Notes under the pieces: generated by a model
What the model was told of the DNA's origin: nothing
The model's input: the letters and a program-made list of their open reading frames with translations, nothing else
Database searches by the model: none
In this document: positions 53,321 through 62,382 of the stretch, one piece after another
Position numbering within the stretch: position 1 is the stretch's first letter
How the letters are laid out: each line of letters starts with the position of its first letter
Origin: Bauldia sp963759235
GTDB taxonomy: Bacteria > Pseudomonadota > Alphaproteobacteria > Rhizobiales > Kaistiaceae
DNA length: 64,000 nucleotides
Direction: 5' to 3'
Assembly: GCA_963759235.1 (NCBI GenBank)
Contig: CAVWYO010000008.1
Coordinates: forward strand, 186,001-250,000
Made by a program: the position numbers and the translations under genes

Positions 53321-54219
53321 CTCAGCCACCTCTCGCTTCGCCCGCGCAGCCAGATATAGGCGATGTTGGAGACGGCGGTGACCACGATCATGCCGAAGGC
53401 GAGCGCGTAGCCGAGATGCGGGTCGTGCAGAACGTCGCCCCGGATCTGGGCGAAGAGCAGGATCGTCACGATGTTGAGGGACGAGCCGGTCAGACCGTAG
53501 GCGGTCGCCACGGCGCCGAAGGAGTTGGCGAAGAGGAGGAGCATGGTGCCGAGGATGCTCGGCCACAGCACCGGCAGCGCGACGTGGCGCCAGTACTGCC
53601 AGGAGTTGGCGCCGAGGTTGAGCGCGGCCTCCCGCCATTCCTTCTTCAACCCGTCGAGCGCCGGGGTGAGGATCAGCACCATCAGCGGGATCTGGAAATA
53701 GAGATAGGTGAGGGTCAGGCCCCAGAAGCTCAGCAGATTGAAACCGGTCGAGTAGATGTTGAAGTCGAAGTACTTGATCAGGATCACGGTCACCAGGCCG
53801 GTCCGCCCGAGCGTGGCGAGAAAGGCGAAGGCGAGCGGTATGCCGGCGAAGTTCGAGGCGACGCCGGAAAAGGTCATCACCGTCGGCCGCAGCCATTTGG
53901 GCAGTCCGCCGAGCACCACGGCATAGGCGAGGAAGAAGCCGACGATGCCGCCGACGATCGCCGAGGCGGCGCTGATCTCGATCGAGATGCGGTAGGCGGC
54001 GAGGATCGACGGCTGGAACAGGTTGCCGATGTTGGCGAGGGTGAAGTCGCCCGCCTGATCCTGGAAAGCGCCGATGACCAGATAGCCGGTCGGCAGGATC
54101 AGAAACATCAGCGCGAAGACGAAGAAGGGGACGACCCCTATCCACGCCCACGAGAGCGGGGCGCGCTGGACGGCGCCGGCGAGCGGCGCATCGGCTTCGA
54201 GCTCGGCTTGCCGGCTCAT
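53317..54219 (-). CDS. ABC transporter permease (PotB-like)
   Basis: The product has 300 residues with a first membrane segment at about 25-50, six in all, and an EAA loop (REAALNLGANSWQYWRHVAL, then PVLWPS) near residue 200. It starts 69 bases after the first binding-protein gene and its stop overlaps the next permease start. It forms the import channel with the partner at 52534. Confidence 0.92.
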   Translation of the reverse strand: MSRQAELEADAPLAGAVQRAPLSWAWIGVVPFFVFALMFLILPTGYLVIGAFQDQAGDFTLANIGNLFQPSILAAYRISIEISAASAIVGGIVGFFLAYAVVLGGLPKWLRPTVMTFSGVASNFAGIPLAFAFLATLGRTGLVTVILIKYFDFNIYSTGFNLLSFWGLTLTYLYFQIPLMVLILTPALDGLKKEWREAALNLGANSWQYWRHVALPVLWPSILGTMLLLFANSFGAVATAYGLTGSSLNIVTILLFAQIRGDVLHDPHLGYALAFGMIVVTAVSNIAYIWLRGRSERWLR

Positions 54220-54288
54220 CGTCGTCCGGTCGTCAAGCAGCTCCGCCGCGCTGGCGCGGCGGAGCCGGAGCCCATGGTCGCCACCGTC

Positions 54289-55395
54289 CTATTGGACGTT
54301 GGCGCCGACCACCTGGTCCCACTGCTTGGTGATGACGTCCTTGGCCGCCCCCTGGTCGGCGAGCGTGGGGAACACCGCGTCCGCATAGGCCGCCGCCGGC
54401 GGCAGCTTGTCGAGGAGATCCTGCGGGATCTTGCCGTTCTTGGCGAGATCGTTGAAGCGGATCGGGTGGCAGTAGCCCTTCAGAAAGCCGAGCTGGCCCT
54501 CATCCGAATAGAGGTACTCCATCCACAGCTTGGCGGCGTTGGGGTGCGGCGCGTAGGCGCTGATCGCCTGGACGTAGACGCCGGCGTCGACGCCGGTCTT
54601 GGGCACCACCACGTCGACCGGCGGGTTGCCGCCGAGGGTATCGCGGTCGGCGAGCGCCAGATAATCCCAGCGGATGATGATCGGCGTCGAGCCCTGGGCG
54701 AGCGAGGCCGCCTTGCCGATGACGGGCACGAAGTTGCCGGCCTTGTTGAGGTCGGCGAAGAACTTCAGCCCGGCGTCGCCGGCGTCCGCGCCGGCCGCGC
54801 CGCCGGCGCCGAGCCCGGCCGCATAGACCCCCTGGATCGCCTGGTTCGAGGCGCGCGGATCGCCGCCGAGCGCCACCGCATTCTTGTAGGCCGGGTCGAG
54901 AAGCGCCGACCAGTCGTCGGGAGCCTTGGCGACGATGTCGCTGTTCACCTCGAAGGTGAGCACGCCGTAATAGTCGCCGTACCAATTGCCGTCGGCGTCC
55001 TTGGCGTCGCTGGGGATGGTGTCCCAGGTGGCGACCTTGTAGGGCATCAGCAGCCCTTCCGCCTGCCCGGCCGGCCCGAAGGAAAGGCCGACGTCGATCA
55101 CGTCGGGCGCCTGCGGACCGGTGTTGCCCTTGTTGGCCCGGATCGCCTCGAGTTCGTCGGCCGAGCCCGCATCGGGATTGAGTTCGTTGACCTCGATCCC
55201 CGGATACTTCGCCTTGAAAGCCTCGATGATGTCGCCGTAGCCGCACCAGTCGTGCGGCAGCGCAATCGTCGACAGCGCGCCCTCCGCCTTGGCGGCGGCG
55301 ACGAGTTCGTCCATCGACTGGGCGGAGGCCGGCACGGCGGCCGCCAGAAGCGCCAGAGCCGAGACGGTAGCCGATGCTGTTCTTGCAATGCTCAT
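54289..55395 (-). CDS. ABC transporter substrate-binding protein (polyamine-type), copy 1
   Basis: The product has 368 residues with a signal peptide (VSALALLAAAVPASAQS) cleaved near residue 26. The mature protein shares DWCGYGDII, DVIDVGLSFGPA, YGDYYGV and CHPIRF with the paralogue at 50158. GAGGGGA precedes ATG 55395. It is the first gene of the importer operon. Ligand class is inferred from the PotABCD-like partners, so amines or other small charged compounds are likely but unproven. Confidence 0.88.
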   Translation of the reverse strand: MSIARTASATVSALALLAAAVPASAQSMDELVAAAKAEGALSTIALPHDWCGYGDIIEAFKAKYPGIEVNELNPDAGSADELEAIRANKGNTGPQAPDVIDVGLSFGPAGQAEGLLMPYKVATWDTIPSDAKDADGNWYGDYYGVLTFEVNSDIVAKAPDDWSALLDPAYKNAVALGGDPRASNQAIQGVYAAGLGAGGAAGADAGDAGLKFFADLNKAGNFVPVIGKAASLAQGSTPIIIRWDYLALADRDTLGGNPPVDVVVPKTGVDAGVYVQAISAYAPHPNAAKLWMEYLYSDEGQLGFLKGYCHPIRFNDLAKNGKIPQDLLDKLPPAAAYADAVFPTLADQGAAKDVITKQWDQVVGANVQ

Positions 55396-55558
55396 CTTTG
55401 TCCCCTCGTGGTGTTAGCTGACTGATGCCTGGCCGATCGTTGCGCCCGGCCCGCGCTGTGGTGACTATAACCTGACGATCCCCGCACTCCCATGCCCCAT
55501 ATTGGTCGGTGTTGCTTTTGTCGTCGAGCCGGCTAATGGATCGCCGAAGCAAGGTGCG

Positions 55559-55613
55559 CCCCGAGAATCCGTGCGGCGCCGAGGGGGCTGTCGGCGCCGC
55601 ACGTCCTTCGGGG
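55559..55613. other. Large hairpin in a 624-base gene-free gap
   Basis: A perfect 12-bp stem (GTGCGGCGCCGA at 55571-55582 and its complement at 55591-55602) is enclosed by an outer CCCCGA/TCGGGG pair (55559-55564, 55608-55613). It lies in the divergent gap 55396-56019 between the importer and the DapA-like gene. No gene or clear promoter is visible in the rest of the gap. A terminator, a structured RNA or a cruciform are possible. Confidence 0.45.
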
Positions 55614-56019
55614 GAAGATACGGGCTGAATGGAAACGCGAACGCCCCAGCCCTCGGTATTTGCTCTGTTTCCCCTTCGAGTTGCCCAAGCGGTCCGGAAA
55701 GGCGCCTACACCCTGCGGCGGCTGAGGTCGGCGCCCTACGCGGATGGCCATACTCGGTACCGGTGGCCGTGAACGCGTCCGACTACTCAAGCCCGTTCCT
55801 GCTCGCGCATGAGCCCATTAACGAAGCGGCGCGACAGAACGATTTCGCTTCTGTGACGGTTCGGTGACGGGCTCGGCCGCCGTCGCGTTATCCACAGTCA
55901 AACTGGCACGGGCGTTCGCGGGCAGCGAAGCGGACTCATGAAACGGACCTGCCCTCCCCCGAAAAAGCTGCTATTGCTTTTGGTGATTTAGCTGTCATCC
56001 AACCGAACGAGCAACGAGC

Positions 56020-56931
56020 ATGACGCCAGCGCTTGCCGGCCTGTGGCCGCCGGTCGCAACTCCATTCGGCCCCGATGGACGAGTCGACGAAGGCCGGCTC
56101 ATCCGTCACAGCCGCACCCTGCTCGCCGACGGCGCCCACGGGCTCGCCGTCCTTGGCACGACCAGCGAAGCCAATTCGCTCAGCCTCGCCGAGCGCCGCC
56201 GGGTGATCGACGCCCATGTCGAAGCCGGCATCGAGCCGGGCCGGTTGATGCCCGGCACCGGAGCCTGTGCCATCGACGACGCGGTGGCGCTGACCCGCCA
56301 CGCCGGGACGATCGGCGCCGCGGCCGTGCTTCTCCTGCCGCCGTTCTATTACAAGAACGCCACCGATGACGGGCTCTACGCCTTCGTGTCGACCCTCATC
56401 GAGCGGGCGGGCGACAAGGTGCCGCGGATCATGCTCTATCACATCCCCCAGATGGCGGGCCTCGGCTGGTCGCTCGAACTGATCGGGCGGCTGCGCGGCG
56501 GCTTCCCCGGCATCATCGCCGGCATCAAGGATTCGGCCGGCAACGCCGACCACACCGTCGCTCTCATCGACGCCTTCCCCCGCTTTGCCGTCTTCCCCGG
56601 CGCGGAGGTCTATCTCCTCAAGGCGCTGACGGCCGGCGCGGCCGGCTGCATCTCGGCCAGCGCCAATATCAATGCGCGCGGCATCCGCGCCATGCTCGAT
56701 CACTGGAAGGATGCCGGTGCGGAAGCCCGCCAGGCCGATCTCAACGCGGTGCGAAAGGCTGTCGAGAGCCGCGGCATGATCGCCTCGCTCAAGGCCGTGC
56801 TGGCGGAGCGCTATCGCGATCCGGCGTGGCTGGCGCTGCGACCGCCGCTGTTGCGCATCAAGGAGCAGGCCCGGGCCGAGCTGCTGGCCGATCCGGCCAT
56901 CGTCCGCCTGCTCGAGGCCGTCGCAGCCTGA
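56020..56931 (+). CDS. DapA/NAL-family class I aldolase or lyase
   Basis: The product has 303 residues and a dihydrodipicolinate synthase-type barrel. GTTSEANSLSLAER lies at about 46-59, catalytic Tyr140 in MLYHIP, and Schiff-base Lys170 in AGIKDSAGN. True DapA has GTTGE at the first motif; TTSE here suggests a catabolic family member, for example a sugar-acid or keto-acid lyase. It starts at ATG 56020 with only a weak ribosome site and is convergent with the PuuE-type gene. Confidence 0.87.
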   Translation: MTPALAGLWPPVATPFGPDGRVDEGRLIRHSRTLLADGAHGLAVLGTTSEANSLSLAERRRVIDAHVEAGIEPGRLMPGTGACAIDDAVALTRHAGTIGAAAVLLLPPFYYKNATDDGLYAFVSTLIERAGDKVPRIMLYHIPQMAGLGWSLELIGRLRGGFPGIIAGIKDSAGNADHTVALIDAFPRFAVFPGAEVYLLKALTAGAAGCISASANINARGIRAMLDHWKDAGAEARQADLNAVRKAVESRGMIASLKAVLAERYRDPAWLALRPPLLRIKEQARAELLADPAIVRLLEAVAA

Positions 56932-57051
56932 GTGGCGAATCCCGGTTCGCCGAAGGCTTCGGGGGGCGGAGCCGGGTGACCGGCGCGCCGATCCCGGCAA
57001 TCATGCAGCTCGCAACTCGCCCGACGCCGGCTTGACCCCCGACCCTGTGCC

Positions 57052-57963
57052 TCATTTCGGCTGATGATGGGCGTGCCAGTGCCAGGCGATGTCGATGCGC
57101 CGCGGCAGCCAGACGTGGTCTTTTGCCGCCACATAGTCGAGGAAGCGGCCAAGGGCGGCCGCCCGGCCCGGCCGCCCGGCGAGCCGGCAGTGCAGCCCGA
57201 CCGACATCATCTTGGGCGCGCCGGCCTCACCTTCCGTGTAAAGAGTGTCGAACGAATCCTTGAGATAGCTGAAAAACTGATCGCCTGAATTGAACCCCTG
57301 CGGCGTGGCGAAGCGCATGTCGTTGGCGTCGAGGGTATAGGGGATGATGAGGAACGGGGCGTTCGGCCCCTCGATCCAGTAGGGCAGATCGTCGGCATAG
57401 GAATCGGCCGAGTAGAGGAAGCCGCCCTCCTCCGCCGCGAGCGCGATGGAGTGGATGGACGAGCGGCCGGTGTACCAGCCGAGCGGCCGCTCGCCGGTCA
57501 CCTGTGTGTGTAGGGCGATCGCCTGGCGCATGTGTTCGCGCTCGTCGGCCTTGTCGTAGTCGCGGTATTCGATCCACTTCAGCCCGTGGCTGGCGATCTC
57601 CCAATGCGCCTCCTTCATCGCCGCCACGGCCTCCGGATTGCGGGCGAGCGCGGTGGCGACGCCGTAGACGGTGACCGGGATGTTGCGGTTACCGAACATC
57701 CGCCACAGCCGCCAGAAGCCGGCGCGCGAACCGTATTCGTAGATCAACTCCATGTTCATGTGGCGCATGCCGGGCCAGGCCGCCGCCCCGACGATCTCCG
57801 ACAGAAACGCCTCCGACGCCGCGTCGCCGTGGAGGATGTTGTTCTCGCCGCCTTCCTCGTAGTTGACGACGAACTGCACCGCAACCCGCGCCTCGCCGGG
57901 CCAATGCGGTTGGGGGGTATGACGGCCGTAGCCGATCATGTCGCGAGGGTAGCTGTCGGGCAT
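57052..57963 (-). CDS. puuE: Allantoinase, PuuE (polysaccharide deacetylase) type
   Basis: The product has 303 residues and belongs to the polysaccharide-deacetylase-like family that includes PuuE. It starts YPRDMIGYGRHTPQPHWP, with NYEEGGENNILHGD, EYGSRAGFWRLWRMF, WEIASHGLKWIEY and a late SVGLHCRLAGRPGRA, all hallmarks of that group. PuuE hydrolyses allantoin to allantoate in purine catabolism. ATG 57963 was chosen from a frame open to 58077. No other purine gene is nearby, so the real substrate may be another cyclic amide. Confidence 0.85.
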   Translation of the reverse strand: MPDSYPRDMIGYGRHTPQPHWPGEARVAVQFVVNYEEGGENNILHGDAASEAFLSEIVGAAAWPGMRHMNMELIYEYGSRAGFWRLWRMFGNRNIPVTVYGVATALARNPEAVAAMKEAHWEIASHGLKWIEYRDYDKADEREHMRQAIALHTQVTGERPLGWYTGRSSIHSIALAAEEGGFLYSADSYADDLPYWIEGPNAPFLIIPYTLDANDMRFATPQGFNSGDQFFSYLKDSFDTLYTEGEAGAPKMMSVGLHCRLAGRPGRAAALGRFLDYVAAKDHVWLPRRIDIAWHWHAHHQPK

Positions 57964-58323
57964 TGCTTCAAGGTTCCTCGGGTTTGCGTGTGCGGTGAAG
58001 CATGCAGGCGGCGTGCCGTTTGGCAAGGCTTGAAGCACGCTTCCCGCAATGGGGGAAGACCCCGCAGGCGGCGACAAATACCGCGGTTACGACAACTTAA
58101 TCTTCTGGTGAAAGGATTGTGGCCGCCTTCGACAGCGACTGGTATCAACCGTCGGAACGTTGGCAATGCCAACAGCTTCGGCGATCCGGGCGAGGCGCTG
58201 GGCCGAGGCGACCGGTGGGGGCGTGGCTCGCTTTCGCGAACGCGCCCGTGGTGGATCGTTTGGTCATGCGAAGCTGCGGTGAAGCCGCCCCCCTCTCACC
58301 CAACTTCGTCGGGCTGTCAGCCT

Positions 58324-58349
58324 GCGATACGTGGCGCGCCACGTATCGC
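58324..58349. promoter_or_regulatory. 26-bp perfect palindrome upstream of the RTX gene
   Basis: The half GCGATACGTGGCG is followed immediately by its exact complement. It lies 45 bases before the ATG of the RTX gene, inside the 430-base gap 57964-58393 that otherwise shows no gene. It could be an operator for a dimeric regulator or a leader hairpin. Confidence 0.55.
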
Positions 58350-58393
58350 TGCAATGGGCTCGCGCAGTTCTGTCGCCGTGAGCGGAGGTAAGC

Positions 58394-59707
58394 ATGTCCG
58401 AGAAGTATTACCTAATCAAAGACGATCATTATACCGGTCACGAATACCTTATACTGTCGGCAAATTTCTACGGACATGCCGCTGATGGCTATACGGCATA
58501 CAATTACAAACTGGTAAATAGTGGCCCTGACGTTAGCATTGCCATCGGGCAAGGGCTCGTTTCGAACGATATCATAGAGACAAACAAGCATAGCGATCAG
58601 ATATTCGGCGGGGCCGGCGACGATTACATTCAAAGTCACAGCCACAATGATCAGGTTGTCGGGGGAAGCGGCGATGACCTGATCTACGGGGGCAACGACA
58701 ACGACATCATCCTGGGCGACTGGGCCAACTACCCGGACATCGTCTCTTCGAGCAACTGGCGAGATTCCGGCCGAAGACCCGACCCTGACCGGAAACGACA
58801 AGCTCTATGGCGGCGACGGCGCCGACATTATCATCGGCGGCCCGGGCAACGATCAGATCGACGCCGGACCGCGCGGCCAGGGTTGGACCGACGACGTCAC
58901 CGGCGGCCCGGGCGCCGACCTGTTCCTGCTCAGCTACAACGACCCGGGCACACCGGAAACCCAGAGCCAGTTCTGGGATCTGTTCGGACAGGACGCTGCA
59001 CAGACCGCGGCAAACAGCTTCGTCGACAATGCCCTGGAGAAGCTGGGCGAAGCGGCCTGGAACGCCGCGCTCGGCTCGGTATCGGACTTCAGCGGCATGC
59101 TGCTCGGGCCGATAGGCGCCGTCGGCGGCGAGCTCACCTCTTCGTTGATCGGCCTGTTGTTCAATTCGCCGAAGACCCCCGTCCCGCACGGCGAGGATGT
59201 CCTCGTCATTCGCGACTTCGATCCGCGCGAGGACGTCCTCGTCCTGCCGATCGACGCAAGCAAATCGATGTATTCGGCGCCCGCTTTTCTGTCAAACTCG
59301 GCCGTCGACGCCAACGATACGCTTTACCCGACCCTCGATCTCACCCCGACCGATGGCTGGGCGGCCTGACCTTCGGCCACCGATCAGAACGGGGCCCAGA
59401 CCAATATGCGCAGGTGTTTCTGTCGCAGGACTATGTCGACGCGATGGGACTGTCGCGGCTCGACCGATGCAGGCGCGAAAGACGCCCTGCTGAGCATCCT
59501 CGACACGGCGGTGCGGGTCGGACCGAACGGCCTGGTCGACCAGGACGGCAACTCCACGGACCGACGCAGCCTACGCCTTCTCCGGCATCGAGACGTCCGA
59601 CCAGCCGGATTGGCAGCCGGCGCCCGGCGCCGAGACGATGATATTCGGCGCTCTCGGTCCGATGACCATCATCGGATCCAATACCGACGGATTGTCGGCG
59701 GACGGGT
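58394..59707 (+). pseudogene. N-terminal part of a large RTX gene, frameshifted
   Basis: The start at ATG 58394 reads MSEKYYLIKDDHYTG and reaches RTX repeats (FGGAGDDYIQSHSHND, GGSGDDLIYGGNDND) before the frame breaks near 58755. The next frame, about 58760-59369, carries LTGNDKLYGGDGADIIIGG, a helical stretch (NSFVDNALEKLGEAAWNAAL) and VLVIRDFDPREDVLVLPID. From 59365 to 59707 the frame changes several more times, although protein-like pieces such as QYAQVFLSQDYVDAMGL and DALLSILDTAVRVGPNG remain readable. Either assembly indels or decay could explain this; the density is about one break per 150 bases. Confidence 0.7.
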
Positions 59708-61861
59708 TTGACGCTCGGCGGCAGCAACTTCGGCGACATCATCACCGCCAACAGGCAAGATCGTCGCCCCCCAGGATATCGGCAACCAATCGTACGTCAC
59801 CAGTATCGATGCCAAAGCATGTTCGGGTTCGGCGGCAACGATTTCCTCTACGGCGGCAACGCCCAGGACAGCCTGTTCGGCGGCGACGGCAACGACCATC
59901 TGTACGGCTTCGCCAACGACGGCCCCGACTCGGACGGCAACCAGTACAACGACCTCCACGGCGACGCGGGCGACGACATCCTCGTGTCGGGCACTGGCAC
60001 CTCGGCGATGGACGGCGGCGACGGCTCCGACACCGCCTCGTACGAACTGTCGCCCAACGCGATGACAATCGACCTGTCGACGCCCCCGGACTTCAACGAT
60101 CCGACCAAGACGCACAACTTCAGCCAGTTGAGCGACGATTTCCCGGATGTCGACATCTCAACCTATTTCACCGGCTATGCCACCGACGGACAGGTGGTCA
60201 ACAACATCATCCACTACGACGCCCTCGCCAATATCGAGAACGTCATCGGGTCGAGTTACGACGACATCATCACCGGCTCGAGCGGCGACAACATCATCGA
60301 TCCCGGTCTCGGCGACGATCAGATCACCGGCAACGGCGGCACCAACACCATCTCCTACCGGACGGCGGTTGCCGGCGTCACCATCGACCTGAGCACCCAG
60401 ACAACCAGAAAATCGGATGGCCAAGGCCACAACTACAGCGACACCTATACCGGCTTCGTCAACGCGATCGGATCCGCCTATGACGACACGATCACCGGCT
60501 CGAGTGGTGACAACAAGATCGATCCCGGCCTCGGCAACGACACGGTCTATGGCGGAGGCGGGGTCGACACGATCTCCTACCAAAGCGCGCTCGCCGGGGT
60601 CACGGTCAATCTGCACGAGGCGATGGCGACCAAGACGAACGGCCTGACCGGCACGGACCTCGTGGAGTTCACTGACAGCTTAAACGGCATCAACAACGTC
60701 GTCGGCTCGAATTTCGACGACGCCCTGCTGCGCGGCAACAACAACAACAACGTCATCTTCTACAGCGCCGGCAACGACAAGATCGACGGCTACGGTGGTG
60801 TCGACACGCTCGACTATCGCGATGCGCCGGGCGCCGTTCAGATCGACGTGAGCACCGGGCAGACGACGAAGAGCATCGACAACGGCAGCGATCCGTCCAC
60901 GCCGGACGGCACCGACACCTTCACGAACATGGAGGCGTTCGTCGGCTCGGCCTATGACGACACCATCATCGGCGGTAGCTTCAGCAGCCAGAAACAAGCG
61001 TCCGACATCGCGTTGCCGGCATTGCCCCAACTGATCTTCGACGGCGGGTCGGGCAAGGACACCTTCGTCGTCGACGGCAGCATCGGCGACGTCGACATCG
61101 CCCACGACTTCTCCGAGATCGGCGGCGACGCGCTGACCGCGCTCATCGCCCGCTTCGAGTATCTGAAGTTCGACGACTTCACCGTCGACCTGTCCCGTTT
61201 CGACGCCGCCATCACCAACCGCCTCGGCGCCGCCCATGTCGGCGGCGGTAGCGCCGACGAGCTGATCGTCGGCCACAAGACCGGCGATGACGACCTGTTC
61301 GGCGCCAAGGGCAAGGACGCGCTCCTCGGTCTCGGCGGCGACGACCTTCTACGCGGCGCCAAGGGCGCGGACCTGCTGATCGGCGGCGACGGCAACGACA
61401 CCGTGAAGGGCGGCGCCAACGCCGACGACCTCAAGGGAAACCACGGCAGCGACCTGTTGAAGGGCGGCGACGGCGGCGATGTTCTGAAGGGCGGCGCCGG
61501 CAACGACATCCTCGTCGGCGGCAAGGGCGCCGACCTCCTCGACGGCGGCGGCGGCAAGGACTACTACGTCTTCGACGCGGCGCCGGGCACCGGCGTCGAC
61601 ACCATCGTCGACTTCCAGCAAGGCGAGATCATCGAGCTCGACCACACCGTCTTCCCCGACATCGGGCCGAAGGGCGAGCTGGCCGCCGACCTGTTCTGGA
61701 GCGGCAATCCGAAATTCGGCGGCGACTTCCGCGTCCTCTACGACGCCAAGCACGGCCTGCTCATCTACGACGACAATGGCGCGATGCGCGGCGGCGACAC
61801 CGTGTTCGCCCATATCGGCAAGCACCTCGACCTCAGCCACAGCGATTTCCTGGTGATCTGA
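59708..61861 (+). CDS. Large RTX protein, C-terminal segment
   Basis: The open frame encodes 717 residues and continues the gene begun at 58394. Residues 16-37 appear to be out of frame, between paired indels near 59755 and 59815. It then carries RTX blocks (FGFGGNDFLYGGNAQDSLFGG, split by NAQ), repeated IGSSYDDIITGSSGDN units of about 75 residues with VTIDLS strands, and a dense RTX block near 525-620. The shared C-terminal module follows, with DTIVDFQQGEIIELDHTVF and HIGKHLDLSHSDFLVI. It is expected to be secreted by a type I system and folded by calcium outside. Confidence 0.82.
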   Translation: MTLGGSNFGDIITANRQDRRPPGYRQPIVRHQYRCQSMFGFGGNDFLYGGNAQDSLFGGDGNDHLYGFANDGPDSDGNQYNDLHGDAGDDILVSGTGTSAMDGGDGSDTASYELSPNAMTIDLSTPPDFNDPTKTHNFSQLSDDFPDVDISTYFTGYATDGQVVNNIIHYDALANIENVIGSSYDDIITGSSGDNIIDPGLGDDQITGNGGTNTISYRTAVAGVTIDLSTQTTRKSDGQGHNYSDTYTGFVNAIGSAYDDTITGSSGDNKIDPGLGNDTVYGGGGVDTISYQSALAGVTVNLHEAMATKTNGLTGTDLVEFTDSLNGINNVVGSNFDDALLRGNNNNNVIFYSAGNDKIDGYGGVDTLDYRDAPGAVQIDVSTGQTTKSIDNGSDPSTPDGTDTFTNMEAFVGSAYDDTIIGGSFSSQKQASDIALPALPQLIFDGGSGKDTFVVDGSIGDVDIAHDFSEIGGDALTALIARFEYLKFDDFTVDLSRFDAAITNRLGAAHVGGGSADELIVGHKTGDDDLFGAKGKDALLGLGGDDLLRGAKGADLLIGGDGNDTVKGGANADDLKGNHGSDLLKGGDGGDVLKGGAGNDILVGGKGADLLDGGGGKDYYVFDAAPGTGVDTIVDFQQGEIIELDHTVFPDIGPKGELAADLFWSGNPKFGGDFRVLYDAKHGLLIYDDNGAMRGGDTVFAHIGKHLDLSHSDFLVI

Positions 61862-61956
61862 TCCGGAACCATCGCGCTAACAAATCGTTAACTCTCGATG
61901 GCGGATCATTAAGGCTAGCGCAGCCGCATGGCTGGGGTCGGACGTTGCAGGCAACG

Positions 61957-62160
61957 ATGGAAAAGCCCTCCCAACCGGACCTCCCCCGTGAGGACAACGT
62001 CGTGGTCGCCCTTCTCGACCGGCGGATCGTTCAGATGCGACGGCTGCTTGCCCTGATGAGGCCGGCGAGCCCGACCGACACCCTCAGGTTGCTGCGCGAA
62101 CGCTTCCCCGACATTCCGCTGAGCGAGCGTGTGCGGGTGTTGACCCGCCCGCCCGCCTAA
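61957..62160 (+). CDS. Small hypothetical protein
   Basis: The product has 67 residues from ATG 61957 (a TTG 12 bases upstream is possible), charged and helical: VVVALLDRRIVQMRRLLALM followed by a proline turn and TLRLLRERFPDIPLSERVRV. I recognise no family. It follows the RTX stop by 95 bases in the same direction and could be co-expressed with it. Confidence 0.5.
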   Translation: MEKPSQPDLPREDNVVVALLDRRIVQMRRLLALMRPASPTDTLRLLRERFPDIPLSERVRVLTRPPA

Positions 62161-62272
62161 GAAACACGCTCAAGGCAGCGCGGGCTCGGCCACCGCAAAC
62201 CCGGCTCGGACGTCGAACGCGCCGCATCGCGGCCCGAGCGCCGGAGGGTTCCGATGCGCCCTCGCGAGCGGC

Positions 62273-62377
62273 AACCTCTCGTACGACAAGAACGGCGACA
62301 AAAGCGGCGGCGTCACCCTGTTCGCCAAGGTCGATCCGCACACCCACCTCGACCACACCGATTTCCTGGTGATCTGA
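62273..62377 (+). pseudogene. Relic of an RTX C-terminal secretion module
   Basis: In-frame codons NLSYDKNGDKSGGVTLFAKV followed by DPHTHLDHTDFLVI and a stop match the last 34 residues of the giant RTX protein (YDKNGDKAGGMTLFAKV, then THLDHHDFLVM). No upstream repeats or start remain. It is a duplicated or truncated 3' end, convergent with the AraC gene. Confidence 0.75.
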
Positions 62378-62382
62378 TCGCC

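Noticed and set aside
51113..54151. 1012-codon minus-strand frame across the importer genes
   Set aside because: It is an out-of-frame reading of the ATPase and permease genes, Arg/Pro-rich; only the piece coding MKRSRFGAWLALAVGAIYFI is real and belongs to the frameshifted permease.
56020..56931. Biosynthetic dihydrodipicolinate synthase (lysine pathway)
   Set aside because: The motif is TTSE rather than TTGE and the context is catabolic, so only family membership is claimed.
34481..61861. A type I secretion system for the RTX proteins
   Set aside because: No exporter ATPase of the HlyB type, HlyD-like adaptor or TolC-like channel is encoded in the window; the ABC genes present are importers.
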